This document shows, piece after piece, positions 25,645 through 38,042 of a stretch of 64,000 bases of DNA. The notes under the pieces were generated by a model. It saw only the letters and a program-made list of their open reading frames with translations. It searched no databases and was not told the origin of the DNA. Location: positions 79,509-143,508 of the forward strand of contig JAMNXO010000004.1 in assembly GCA_023653115.1 (NCBI GenBank). The letters run 5' to 3'. The translations under genes and the position numbers were made by a program. The DNA is from Erythrobacter sp. GTDB taxonomy: Bacteria > Pseudomonadota > Alphaproteobacteria > Sphingomonadales > Sphingomonadaceae. Numbering within the stretch: position 1 is the stretch's first letter; every line of letters begins with the position of its first letter.

Positions 25645-28600
25645 TCCGCGCCGCAGCGGCCCGCTGGTCTACTCCATCGCGGCGCATCGCGGCTTTGCCG
25701 ATGCGCTGGTGGCGGGGCTGGTGCCACGTTACCGCGAGCCCGGTTTCGGTCTTGCCCGACTGACGCTGCTGGTGCCCTCGAGCCGGGCGGCGCGCATCTT
25801 GTCCGAAGCCTTCATCCGCCATGCGGGCGAGAACGGCGAGGGCGGGCTGTTGATGCCGCGCATGATTGCGGTGGGGGATCTTGATCTCGACGAGAAACTC
25901 GGCGCGGCGCTCGATCCGCTGGGCGCGGCCGATATTCCGCCGGCCAGCGATCCTGTGGCGCGCTGGCTCACGCTTGACCGGCTGATTGCCGAGGAGCGCG
26001 CCGCTGAAGGCATGGAGCCGCTGCCGGGCCGCGCGCGGCTCAATCTGGCGCGAGAAATGGCGCGGACGATGGACCGGCTGCTGGTCGAGGAAAAGGCGCC
26101 CGAAGACCTGTGGTCTGAACCGGTGCTCGATCAGCTTGGCGGGCTGGCGGTCCATTGGCAGCACGCGATCCGCCTGTTTGCGCGGGTCAATGCCCGCTGG
26201 CAGGCCGAGCTGGCCGAGCGCGGGCAGATCGATGCGCCCACCCGCCGCAACTGGCTGTTCGATCGCGCCGCGCGCCGCTGGAAAGACACGCCGCCGCCGC
26301 ATCCGGTGGTCGCCGCCGGGGTCACCAGCGCATCGCCTGCTTTGGCGCGGTTGCTCAGAGTAATCGCCGGGATGCCCGAAGGCGCGGTGGTGCTGCCCGA
26401 TCTCGATCTGGCGATGGATGATGCGGCATGGGACGAATTGGGGCGCGCTGGGGCGTCCGATACGCCCGATGGGCCGGTGTTCGGGGCCGAGGATGCGCTC
26501 ACCCACCCGCAATATCACCTCAAGCTGTTGCTCAACCGCATGGGCGTGAACCGCGCGGAAGTGCAGCCGTGGCACCGGCGCGGGATATCCGCTGCCGAGC
26601 CCGCGCGCAGCCGCGCGATTTCCTCGCTGTTTCTCCCACCGCAGGCGAGCCGCACCTGGGCCAAGCTCGACGCGGCGGACCGGCGGCTGACTGGCGTGCG
26701 GCTGATGAGCAGCGCGACCATCGAGGAAGAAGCGCAGGCGATCGCCCTGCTGGTGCGCGCGGCGCTGGAGCAGTCGGAGAAGCGCATTGCCGTGGTCACT
26801 GCCGATCGCGGGCTGGCGCGGCGGGTGGTGCAGCATTGCGAACGCTGGAACATCGCGGCTGATGACAGCGCGGGCCGTCCGCTGACGCTGACGCCTGCGG
26901 GGCGGCTTCTGGGCCTGCTGGCCGATATCGCCGCGCATGGCCCCGATCCGGCCAATCTGGTCGCGGCGTTCGGCCATCCACTGGTGCGCGCTTGGGACAA
27001 TGACGCGCGCCGCGCTTGGCTCTCGGGCCTGCGCGCCTTTGATCGCGAACTGCGCGGACCGTCGCCTGCGCCCGGCATGGAGCCGCTGCGCAAGGCGGCT
27101 GACGAGGCCAAGGTGTCAGACTGGTGGGCCGAGGCCGAGGCGCTGATTACGCCGCTTGTCGGTTGGCCTGCGCAGATCGCGCTTGCCGATGCGCTGACCC
27201 GGCTGGCCGCGGTGGCCGAGGATTTCGCCCGCACCGCGGTGTGGGAACGCGAGGACGGGCGCGCGCTTGGCACCATGATCGAGGAATTGCGCGGTCAGGC
27301 GCAGGCGATGGGCACGCTGGTGGAGGCGGCCGACATCGCTGGCGTGCTGCGCGATGCGATGGACGAAGTGGCAGTGCGCCCGGGCTATGGCGGCCACCCG
27401 CGCGTCGCCATCTACGGCTTGCTTGAAGCGCGCATGGCGCGGGCCGATCTGGTGATCTGCGGCGGATTGAACGAAGGCAGCTGGCCCCAGCCGCCCGGAG
27501 CTGACGCACTGCTCGCGCCGGCGATCCTGCGCGCGCTCGGCGTGCCGGGGGCCGAGTTCCGCATCGGCCTTGCTGCGCACGACCTCGCCGGTGCGATGGG
27601 CGCGCCCGAGGTGGTGCTGAGCCGGTCGCTGCGGGATGCCGAGGGGCCAACGCTGCCGTCGCGCTTCCTGCTGCGGGCCATGGCGCTGCTGGGCAATGAT
27701 CTCGACAAGGAGCACCGCGAGACCGCGATTCCCGCCTTGCTCCCGCATCTCGACCGGCAGCGACCGGCGGCGGACGAATATCCGCGCCCCGCGCCCGATC
27801 CCGCGCCCAACTTGCGCGATGTGGTGATCCGGGTGACCGCGCTCGACCGGTTGCTGGGCGATCCCTACCAGTTCTACGCGCAGGCGATCCTTGATCTGCG
27901 GCGGCTCGATCCGCTCGCCACCGATCCCTTCAGCGATCCGGCGCTGCGCGGCACGCTGGTGCACGACATTCTTGACCAGTGGCACAAGGCCAAAGCGGCG
28001 GACCCGGGCCTTGCACTCGCGCCCTTTGCCACAGCCCATTTCGCCGCCGCGCGCGTCCATCCGCTGTTCCGCGCGCTGTGGCAGCCGCGCCTGATCGCGG
28101 TGCTTGAACGCTTCGAACAATGGATCGCCGAGGACGCCGCCGAGGGCCGCACGTTAGTGGCGAGCGAGATCGACGGCGAAATGATCTTCGACGGGGTGAA
28201 GGTGAAGGGCCGGGCTGACCGGATCGACCGTCTGGCGGACGGCAGCCTCGCCATCGTCGATTACAAGACCGGCCGCGTGCCGAGCAAGGCGGAGGTCGCG
28301 GCGGGCTATGCGCTGCAATTGGGGCTGCTCGGGTTGATCGCGCAGGAGGGCGGCTTTGCCAGCGAAGGCGTGCCGGCGGGCGCTGCGAGCGAATTTGAAT
28401 ACTGGTCGTTCGGCAAGAAGGATGGCGAATTCGGCAAGCGCGAGAAGCCGATGAAGGTCGGCAGGGCCACATCCGGTCTCTTGCCCGAGGAGTTCCTGCC
28501 GCATCACAGCGACAAGCTGGCCGAGGCGATCAGGCGCTTCATCAAGGGCACCGATCCCTTCAAGGCTCGCGAAAATCCCGATTACAAGGGCTACACCGAT

Positions 28601-28666
28601 TTCGATCAGCTGATGCGGCTGGAGGAATGGCTCGTGCGCCTCACCGGCCCGGAGGAGGGCGCATGA
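25637..28666 (+). CDS. addB: AddB subunit of the AddAB helicase-nuclease
   Basis: 1009 aa from the GTG at 25637; the open frame further upstream only mirrors murU and is rejected. Processes double-strand breaks with AddA and loads RecA. N-terminal helicase-like part (LLVPSSRAARILSE), then an inactive helicase core, then a PD-(D/E)xK nuclease domain with SEIDGEM..., AIVDYKTGRVP at about 870-890 and a long C-terminal tail. Cysteines of the Bacillus AddB iron-sulfur site are not visible in the C-terminal part, as is usual for the alphaproteobacterial form. The addA ATG overlaps its stop. Confidence 0.9.
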   Translation: MADPRRSGPLVYSIAAHRGFADALVAGLVPRYREPGFGLARLTLLVPSSRAARILSEAFIRHAGENGEGGLLMPRMIAVGDLDLDEKLGAALDPLGAADIPPASDPVARWLTLDRLIAEERAAEGMEPLPGRARLNLAREMARTMDRLLVEEKAPEDLWSEPVLDQLGGLAVHWQHAIRLFARVNARWQAELAERGQIDAPTRRNWLFDRAARRWKDTPPPHPVVAAGVTSASPALARLLRVIAGMPEGAVVLPDLDLAMDDAAWDELGRAGASDTPDGPVFGAEDALTHPQYHLKLLLNRMGVNRAEVQPWHRRGISAAEPARSRAISSLFLPPQASRTWAKLDAADRRLTGVRLMSSATIEEEAQAIALLVRAALEQSEKRIAVVTADRGLARRVVQHCERWNIAADDSAGRPLTLTPAGRLLGLLADIAAHGPDPANLVAAFGHPLVRAWDNDARRAWLSGLRAFDRELRGPSPAPGMEPLRKAADEAKVSDWWAEAEALITPLVGWPAQIALADALTRLAAVAEDFARTAVWEREDGRALGTMIEELRGQAQAMGTLVEAADIAGVLRDAMDEVAVRPGYGGHPRVAIYGLLEARMARADLVICGGLNEGSWPQPPGADALLAPAILRALGVPGAEFRIGLAAHDLAGAMGAPEVVLSRSLRDAEGPTLPSRFLLRAMALLGNDLDKEHRETAIPALLPHLDRQRPAADEYPRPAPDPAPNLRDVVIRVTALDRLLGDPYQFYAQAILDLRRLDPLATDPFSDPALRGTLVHDILDQWHKAKAADPGLALAPFATAHFAAARVHPLFRALWQPRLIAVLERFEQWIAEDAAEGRTLVASEIDGEMIFDGVKVKGRADRIDRLADGSLAIVDYKTGRVPSKAEVAAGYALQLGLLGLIAQEGGFASEGVPAGAASEFEYWSFGKKDGEFGKREKPMKVGRATSGLLPEEFLPHHSDKLAEAIRRFIKGTDPFKARENPDYKGYTDFDQLMRLEEWLVRLTGPEEGA

Positions 28667-31600
28667 GCGGCGGCGCCAATGGTGGTGGGGGCCTCGTCTT
28701 CCCGCTGAAGGATAACCAGCTCAAGGCTGCCGAGCCGGAGGACAATGTCTGGCTCTCGGCCTCGGCGGGGACAGGCAAGACGCAGGTGCTGTCGGCCCGC
28801 GTGCTCAGGCTGCTGCTGCGCGAGGATGTGACGCCGGGGCAGATCCTGTGCCTGACCTTCACCAAGGCCGGCGCGGCGGAGATGGCCAACCGTATCAACG
28901 CGGTGCTGGCGCGCTGGGTGCGGCTGGATGCCGGGACGCTGGGCAAGGAGCTGCGCTATCTCGGCGCGGATATTGATCCGGCGACGCAGGAACGCGCGCG
29001 CAGTCTGTTTGCCAGCGTGCTCGATTGCCCCGGCGGCGGCCTGAGGATCGACACGATCCACGCCTTTGCCCAGTTCCTGATCGGCAATTTCCCCGAGGAA
29101 GCCGGGCTCGCCCCCGGCACGCGGGTGATGGATGATCGCAGCCGCGAATTGCTGAGCCGCGAGGTGCTCTCCGATCTGGTCGAGGAGGCCGAGGCGATTC
29201 ATGATGCGCGGGTGCTCGACGGCATCGCACAGTTTACATTGCGCAAGGATCCCAGCGCCCTGCACGCATGGCTGATGCGCGCCGCCGAAGCGCAGGAGCT
29301 GTGGGAGGGGCCCACCGGCTGGCAATCGCCCATGGCCGCGCGGGTGCGCCAGACGCTCGGGATGCCGGCCGACGCAGGCGAGGCGTGGGCGGCCGAGCCG
29401 CTGCATCCTGATCTTTTCCCTGACGATGCGCTGGCCTTGATGCTGCCCGCGCTCGATGGCTGGAAGGCCAAGACCGGGCAGGAAGCGGCGGCCTTCATCC
29501 GCCACTGGCTGACACTTGAACTGCCAGCACGCGTCGATGCGGCGGCGGGCTTCTATTCCACGGTGCTCAAGAAGGACGGCGAGCCGCGCAAGATGGACGG
29601 GGCGACCAAGATCGATCCCGATTTGCCCGCCAAGCAGGCCGCCGTCACCGAGGCTATGGCGATGTTCGAAGACCGCCGCTCCCTGCTCGCAACCGCCGAG
29701 ATCATCACCTCCGCGCTCGAGATCGGGCGCGCTTTCGCGGTGCGCTGGGAGGCGCGCAAGGCGCGCGAAGGCCTGCTCGATTTCGGCGATCTGATCCGCA
29801 AGGCCGCCGCGCTGCTGGGCCAGTCCGAAGCTGCCGACTGGATCCGCTACAAGCTTGATCGGCACTTCGACCACATCCTGATCGACGAGGCGCAGGATAC
29901 CAACCGCAGCCAGTGGGACATTGTCGAGGCGCTGATCGACGACTTCTTCACCGGCGAAGGCGCGCGCGGCGACAAGCTGCGCACCATCTTCACCGTGGGC
30001 GATTACAAGCAGGCGATCTTCGGCTTTCAGGGCACCAGCCCGGAAAACTTCGCCCGCGCCAAGGAGCGCATCCACGCCCGCATCCGCGCCGCGCAGGAGG
30101 GTATCAGCGCCTCGCGCACCAATCGCCGCGTCCCCGGCTGGCAGGATCTCGATCTCGGTCAGTCATTCCGCACCGCCAATATCGTGCTCGGTTTCGTCAA
30201 CCGCATGATCGACCATTTGGGCTTTGCCGAGTTCGGGCTCGACAAGGCCCCGTCGCCCCACGAAGGCGCCGAGCGCCCCGGCCTCGTCACGCTCTGGCCG
30301 CCGGTGGTGCCCGAAAAGGCAGCGCGCGCGGGCGAGGACGAGAACGATAATGACAACGCGGGCGGCGAGGACAGCGACGGCGGCGACAGCCCCGGCTGGC
30401 TGGCCCGGCACGATACCGTGCTGGCCCAGAACATCGCCGATCAGGTGCACCGCTGGCTGAGCGACGATCCCTTCGTGCTGGAGAAAGGCACCCGCCGCCA
30501 TGCGGGGCCGGGCGACATCATGGTGCTGGTGCGCCAGAGGAAGGAACTCGCCGCGCAGATCGTCGCCAAGCTGCACGCGAAGGGCGTGCCGGTGGCCGGC
30601 GTTGACCGGTTGCGGCTCGGCGCGCCGCTGGCGGTGAAGGATGTGCTGGCGGCCCTGCGCTTTGCCGCGCAGCCACAGGACGATCTCAGTCTGGCCAACC
30701 TGCTCGCCTCGCCGCTGGTGGGCTGGACGCAGGACGACATCCTCGCCCATGTCCCGCGCGACTATGGTGTGAGACTGTGGGACCACCTGCGCCGCGAGGA
30801 TGCCCCGCCGTTCGTGCTCGCCACTGCCGAGCGGCTGCGTGATCTGCTGCGCCGCGCCGATTACCAGACCCCGCAGGCGCTGGTTGCGTGGCTGCTCACC
30901 GGCCCGTGGCAGGGCCGCGCGCGGCTGGTCGAGCGGCTGGGGGCCGAGGCCAATGATCCGCTCGACGAACTGCTCAACGCCGCTTTCGCTTACGAGGCCG
31001 AACACTGGCCCAGCCTCGCCGGTTTCATCACCTGGTTCGATGCCGGGACGGGCGATCTGAAGCGCGATTCGGACAGCGCCAGCGGGCAGGTGCGGGTGAT
31101 GACGGTGCATGGCTCCAAAGGGCTGCAGGCGCCGATCGTGATCCTCGCCGATGCCACCGGCGCGCCGGGGGATGCGCGCGATCTGGCGCTGGAGGATGAT
31201 CCCTTGGGTCTCGATCCCGAGCGCGCCCGCGATGTGCCGCTGCCGCCGCTCAACAAGGAACAGCGCAAGGGGCCGATTGCCGCGGCGGCCGAAGCGGCCA
31301 ATGCCGCCGCGCTGCAGGAACATTGGCGGCTGCTCTACGTCGCGCTGACCCGGGCGGAAGAGGCCCTGTTTATCGGCGGTTCGCTCAACAAGAACGAGGC
31401 CAAGAAGGGCGTGCCGCACGATGACAGCTGGTATGCCCGGCTCGCGCCGTTGTTCGAAGGCGAGGAGATCACCGATCCGATCTGGCTCTGGCGCAAGGAA
31501 TGGGGCCACCGCGCTGCGCCGCTGGTGCCGGAAGATACGGCCGTGGCCGAAGCCGCAACGCCGGAACTGCCGCACTGGATGGTGACCCCGATCGGCGCCG

Positions 31601-32226
31601 AACCGCGTCCGCCGCGCCCGCTCGCACCCTCGGCTGCGGGCGAGGAGGCGGGGGCCGAACCGCCGCTTCTGCCCGACGCCGCGCGCCATGCGGCACGGCG
31701 CGGCAGCCTGATCCACAAGCTGCTCGAACGCTTGCCCGATGTCCCTCCTGCCGAGCGCGAGGCTGCAGCGCAGCGCTGGCTTGAACGGCAGGCGGGCGAT
31801 CTGGACGAAGACCTGCGCAGCGAAATGCTCGCGGCCGCGCTCGGCGTGATCGATCAGCCTGCCTTCGCGGCGATTTTCTCGGGCGCGGCGCTCGCCGAAG
31901 TGCCGCTCGCGGCCACGGTTGATGGCGTCGTGGTGGCCGGCACGGCGGACCGGCTGCTGATCGAGGAGGGCCGGATCACCGTGGTCGATTTCAAGACCAC
32001 CCGCCGCCCGCCTGCCGATGCCGCCGCCATTCCGGTGGCGACCTTGCGGCAGATGGCGGCCTATGTTGCCGCGCTGGAGGCGATCTATCCGGGCTATGAT
32101 GTGCGCGCGGGGCTGCTCTACACCCATGCGCCCGCACTGTTCGAACTCGCGCCTGCGGACCTTGCCCCCCACAAGAACGCGTTGCAGGCGGCGCAGCAAT
32201 CCTTGTCACCCCCCGATATTGAGTGA
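28663..32226 (+). CDS. addA: AddA subunit of the AddAB helicase-nuclease
   Basis: 1187 aa from the ATG at 28663 (ATGA with addB). UvrD-family helicase: Walker A SASAGTGKTQVL, LCLTFTKAGAAEMANRI, DEAQDTNRSQWD (Walker B), GDYKQAIFGFQG, SFRTA, and motif VI VALTRAEEAL. The C-terminal nuclease domain has TVVDFKTTRRPP. The acidic insert around residue 560-580 (Asp/Glu/Asn-rich) is unusual in composition. Together with addB it provides end resection in place of RecBCD. The trxA gene follows 72 bp later. Confidence 0.94.
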   Translation: MSGGANGGGGLVFPLKDNQLKAAEPEDNVWLSASAGTGKTQVLSARVLRLLLREDVTPGQILCLTFTKAGAAEMANRINAVLARWVRLDAGTLGKELRYLGADIDPATQERARSLFASVLDCPGGGLRIDTIHAFAQFLIGNFPEEAGLAPGTRVMDDRSRELLSREVLSDLVEEAEAIHDARVLDGIAQFTLRKDPSALHAWLMRAAEAQELWEGPTGWQSPMAARVRQTLGMPADAGEAWAAEPLHPDLFPDDALALMLPALDGWKAKTGQEAAAFIRHWLTLELPARVDAAAGFYSTVLKKDGEPRKMDGATKIDPDLPAKQAAVTEAMAMFEDRRSLLATAEIITSALEIGRAFAVRWEARKAREGLLDFGDLIRKAAALLGQSEAADWIRYKLDRHFDHILIDEAQDTNRSQWDIVEALIDDFFTGEGARGDKLRTIFTVGDYKQAIFGFQGTSPENFARAKERIHARIRAAQEGISASRTNRRVPGWQDLDLGQSFRTANIVLGFVNRMIDHLGFAEFGLDKAPSPHEGAERPGLVTLWPPVVPEKAARAGEDENDNDNAGGEDSDGGDSPGWLARHDTVLAQNIADQVHRWLSDDPFVLEKGTRRHAGPGDIMVLVRQRKELAAQIVAKLHAKGVPVAGVDRLRLGAPLAVKDVLAALRFAAQPQDDLSLANLLASPLVGWTQDDILAHVPRDYGVRLWDHLRREDAPPFVLATAERLRDLLRRADYQTPQALVAWLLTGPWQGRARLVERLGAEANDPLDELLNAAFAYEAEHWPSLAGFITWFDAGTGDLKRDSDSASGQVRVMTVHGSKGLQAPIVILADATGAPGDARDLALEDDPLGLDPERARDVPLPPLNKEQRKGPIAAAAEAANAAALQEHWRLLYVALTRAEEALFIGGSLNKNEAKKGVPHDDSWYARLAPLFEGEEITDPIWLWRKEWGHRAAPLVPEDTAVAEAATPELPHWMVTPIGAEPRPPRPLAPSAAGEEAGAEPPLLPDAARHAARRGSLIHKLLERLPDVPPAEREAAAQRWLERQAGDLDEDLRSEMLAAALGVIDQPAFAAIFSGAALAEVPLAATVDGVVVAGTADRLLIEEGRITVVDFKTTRRPPADAAAIPVATLRQMAAYVAALEAIYPGYDVRAGLLYTHAPALFELAPADLAPHKNALQAAQQSLSPPDIE

Positions 32227-32298
32227 AAAGCGCGGCGCACTAGATTGCATTCCTGTGACCGGCCGCCCTATGCTGCCGACCAAAGGAGATGAGCAACC

Positions 32299-32619
32299 AT
32301 GGCCACCGTCAATGTTACCGATGCCAGCTTCCAGGCCGATGTGCTGGATAGCGACACCCCTGTGCTGGTCGATTTCTGGGCCGACTGGTGCGGACCGTGC
32401 AAGATGATCGCCCCGGCGCTGGAAGAGATCAGCGATGAACTCGCAGGCAAGGTCACCATCGCCAAGGTCGACATCATGGAAAACACCGATATCGCCGCGC
32501 AAATGGGCGTGCAGTCGATCCCGCTGATGGTGCTGTTCAAGAACGGCGAGGCGGTCGCACGCAAGCTCGGCGCTGCGCCGAAGAGCCAGCTCAAGGCGTG
32601 GCTTGAGAGCGAGCTTTAG
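32299..32619 (+). CDS. trxA: thioredoxin
   Basis: 106 aa. Active site [10 protein letters not shown]. Standard Trx fold throughout, with the cis-proline loop [11 protein letters not shown] and the C-terminal LKAWLESEL. Has its own AAAGGAGATGAG ribosome site. General cytosolic disulfide reductant, for example for ribonucleotide reductase. It lies downstream of addA, where sphingomonads often have it, and ends just before a repeat that can terminate it. Confidence 0.97.
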   Translation: MATVNVTDASFQADVLDSDTPVLVDFWADWCGPCKMIAPALEEISDELAGKVTIAKVDIMENTDIAAQMGVQSIPLMVLFKNGEAVARKLGAAPKSQLKAWLESEL

Positions 32620-32626
32620 TCTGTTC

Positions 32627-32730
32627 TCCCCTCCTTTTCAAAGGAGGGGATCGAGGGGTGGTTGCGCGGCGCGAAAGCGTTGCGCTCTTACCGGCACCAC
32701 CCCCAACCCCCTCCTCTGAAGAGGAGGGGG
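32627..32730. repeat. bipartite palindromic repeat (REP-like), family 2, likely bidirectional terminator
   Basis: Two hairpins in inverted orientation. The left is TCCCCTCCTTT (32627-32637) with AAAGGAGGGGA (32640-32650); the right is CCCCCTCCTCT (32707-32717) with AGAGGAGGGGG (32720-32730). Further inverted similarity (GGGGTGG against CCACCCC) extends inward. Stem changes between arms are mostly paired. Lies between the convergent trxA and IMPase genes, where its stems would end both transcripts. Confidence 0.75.
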
Positions 32731-32737
32731 CTTCTCT

Positions 32738-33538
32738 TCAGGCCAGCACCCGCGCCACGAACGTATCCCAGATCGCCGGGCTCGACGCGCCGACGAGGCC
32801 CGGTGCGTCGTGCTGGTCCACCCGGTATTCGCTGCCATCGAGCCGCGCAGCTTTCCCGCCTGCTTCGTTGAGCCACAAGACGCCCGCCGCATGATCCCAT
32901 GCCAGCGTGCGCTTGAAGCTGGAGACGTCGTTCTCGCCGAGCGCGAGGCGCGGATATTGCTCGGCGGCGCAGCGCGGGATGTCGACCAGCGTGTAGTGCG
33001 GGGCGAGCTTGGCATCGACCATCGCTGATTGTTCCGGCGTGAGGAAGATACGGCTGACGGCAGTGACGGGCTGCTGCTGTCCGGTGGTCCGCGCCGCGAT
33101 GCGCTCGCCATTCACGAAAGCGCCTTCGCCTGCGCGGGCGTGGCAGAAGCGGTCCTTGTTCGGATCATAGATCCACCCCGCCACGGCGCGGCCTGCGTCA
33201 GCCAGCGCGATGATGATCCCGAACGGTTCTTTGCCTTCAGCGAAGTTGGCGGTGCCATCCAGCGGATCGATGATCCAGCATTGGCCCGAGAGGTGATCGA
33301 GCACCGATTTGTCCGCGTGCACCGCTTCCTCGCCCACCACGGCGACACCGGGCGCGAGTTTGGAGAGCGCTTCGGTTAGGAAGGCCTCCACCTCGCGGTC
33401 GACGATGGTGACGGGATCATCCGCGCCCTTCATCTCGACTTCGTGCGCGGCCAGTTGGCGGAAGCGCGGCAGCATCGAACGCTGCGCGGCAAAGCGCATC
33501 AGATCGCGGATTTCAGCGTCGAGGGCCGACAGGCTCAC
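32738..33538 (-). CDS. inositol monophosphatase family phosphatase
   Basis: 266 aa from a GTG at 33538, which overlaps the argJ stop (GTGA); the open frame to 33592 lies inside argJ and is rejected. Mg-dependent phosphatase: EEAVH metal residue, motif A IDPLDGTANFAEG and motif B WDHAAGVLWLNEAGG are intact. Family members hydrolyse inositol phosphates, histidinol phosphate or 3'-phosphoadenylates. Which one applies cannot be decided here; the argJ coupling does not settle it. Confidence 0.85.
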   Translation of the reverse strand: MSLSALDAEIRDLMRFAAQRSMLPRFRQLAAHEVEMKGADDPVTIVDREVEAFLTEALSKLAPGVAVVGEEAVHADKSVLDHLSGQCWIIDPLDGTANFAEGKEPFGIIIALADAGRAVAGWIYDPNKDRFCHARAGEGAFVNGERIAARTTGQQQPVTAVSRIFLTPEQSAMVDAKLAPHYTLVDIPRCAAEQYPRLALGENDVSSFKRTLAWDHAAGVLWLNEAGGKAARLDGSEYRVDQHDAPGLVGASSPAIWDTFVARVLA

Positions 33539-34761
33539 GAGCGGTAATCCGCGTTGATGGCGATGTAGCCGTGGGTGAGATCGCAGGTCCACACCGCAGC
33601 GCGGCCATCCCCGAGGCCGAGATCGACCGCGATGTCGATTTCCTCGCCCTTGAGGTGGGCGGCGACCGGGGCTTCGTCATAGCCTTCAACCGGCAGGCCG
33701 TTCTTCGCCGTCCAGATCCCGCCGAACGCGATCGAGAGTGTGTCGCGGTCCGCCGGTTCGCCCGCCTTGCCAACCGCCATGACGACGCGGCCCCAATTGG
33801 CGTCCTCGCCCGCAATCGCGGTTTTGACGAGCGGCGAATTGGCGATGCTGAGGCCCACGCGCCGCGCGCTGTCATCGCTCACCGCGCCGGAAACGCGGAT
33901 GGTGATGAACTTGGCTGCCCCTTCGCCATCGCGCACCACAAGCTGCGCAAGGTTGCGGCACACATCCGCCAGCGCCGCGGCAAAGGCATCAGCGCCGGGG
34001 CTGTCCCACCCGGTGATCCGCGCATTGCCCGCCTTGGCGGTCGCAAATGCCATCACCGTGTCGCTGGTCGAGGTGTCGCCATCGACTGTGATGCACGAGA
34101 AGGTGGCGGCATTGGCGCGCTCCAAAGCCTCTTGCAGGAAGGCCGGCGCGACATCGGCATCGGTGAAGATATAGCCGAGCATGGTCGCCATATCGGGGGC
34201 GATCATGCCGCTGCCCTTGATGATCCCGGCGAGTTCGACCCGCGTATCGCCCACCATTGCCGAAGCGCCTGCGCCCTTGGCGAAGGTATCGGTGGTGCCG
34301 ATGGCGTTCGTCGCATCTTCCCAGCTGCACGGCTCGGCCACCAGCGCCGCTTCGATCCCGGCGCGGGCCTTGTCCTTGGGCAGCGGCACACCGATCACGC
34401 CGGTGGACGAGACGAACACCTCGTCCACGCCGCAGCCCAGCGCCGCGCTTACCTGCGCCTGAATGGCTTCCACCGCCTCGCGTCCGCGATAGCCGGTGAA
34501 GGCGTTGGAATTGCCCGCATTGACGATCAGCGCCCGCGCGCGGCCCTGCTTGACCGCCTCGCGCCCGAGTTCGACCTCGGACGAGGCGCAGGCGCTTTTG
34601 GTGAAGACACCCGCCGCAGCTGTGCCTTCGGCTAGCTCGGCGAAGGTGAGATCGCAGCGGTCCCATTCCTTGTAGCGTGCGCGGGCTACGCGCAGCGTCA
34701 CGCCCGCAATCGCAGGCATTTCAGGGAAGGGGCGGGCGAGGGGCGAGCGGCTGATCTGCAT
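33535..34761 (-). CDS. argJ: bifunctional ornithine/glutamate N-acetyltransferase
   Basis: 408 aa. Moves the acetyl group from N-acetylornithine to glutamate, and can acetylate glutamate de novo, in arginine synthesis. Self-cleavage motif KGSGMIAPDMATMLGYIFTD with the nucleophilic Thr of ATML; TKSACAS and NAGNSNAF are family marks. Ends NADYRS, the usual C-terminus. Overlaps the phosphatase gene by 4 nt downstream; divergent from the secA side. Confidence 0.96.
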   Translation of the reverse strand: MQISRSPLARPFPEMPAIAGVTLRVARARYKEWDRCDLTFAELAEGTAAAGVFTKSACASSEVELGREAVKQGRARALIVNAGNSNAFTGYRGREAVEAIQAQVSAALGCGVDEVFVSSTGVIGVPLPKDKARAGIEAALVAEPCSWEDATNAIGTTDTFAKGAGASAMVGDTRVELAGIIKGSGMIAPDMATMLGYIFTDADVAPAFLQEALERANAATFSCITVDGDTSTSDTVMAFATAKAGNARITGWDSPGADAFAAALADVCRNLAQLVVRDGEGAAKFITIRVSGAVSDDSARRVGLSIANSPLVKTAIAGEDANWGRVVMAVGKAGEPADRDTLSIAFGGIWTAKNGLPVEGYDEAPVAAHLKGEEIDIAVDLGLGDGRAAVWTCDLTHGYIAINADYRS

Positions 34762-34848
34762 GATTTGCGCCTCTAGGCGGGGGAGGCGGCGCAGTAAATC
34801 AGCAAAGCTGGTGGACGAAGCTTGCGCGATTCCCTATCTGGGCAGGTA

Positions 34849-35124
34849 ATGACCCGGCACTTCTTCGCCTTTCTGGCCCTGCTTACCGGCCTTGCTGCAC
34901 TTGGCAGCCCGGCGCAGGCGTCGCTGGCCGAAGCACTGGCGTGCAATTCCAGCATCGCCGCCGCCGCCGGGGAAGAGACTTCGGGGAGCGAAAGTGTCGC
35001 CGCGCAGCCAGCGCCCGCCACCTTGCGTGCCACCCGCGAAGTCGCAAAGCCCGAACGCCGCCCGGCTGTGCCGGAAGCGCTGCGTCTGCCGGTGCTGATG
35101 GGGATCGAACGCGCCCATAAATAG
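34849..35124 (+). CDS. small exported protein upstream of secA, unknown
   Basis: 91 aa from the ATG at 34849. Signal peptide ([20 protein letters not shown]), then a short mature region with one cysteine and several Pro/Arg/Glu repeats. It follows the divergent argJ start by 87 bp and precedes secA by 124 bp. Weak ribosome site. No family recognised; the composition of the mature part is low-complexity. Confidence 0.5.
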   Translation: MTRHFFAFLALLTGLAALGSPAQASLAEALACNSSIAAAAGEETSGSESVAAQPAPATLRATREVAKPERRPAVPEALRLPVLMGIERAHK

Positions 35125-35248
35125 GCGCGCTATCTCACCCATTTCCCTGAGTTATTCCGGCAATGCGCCTTGCCGCGTGCCGTATCCCCCGCACAGATTC
35201 CGGCCCCGCCATGCACGGGCCGCACAGGTTCAAAGGCACGTTCAACCC

Positions 35249-38011
<2,763 letters not shown>

Positions 38012-38042
38012 TCCGCGCGGCTAGGGCAGGGCAGGGGCGGTG

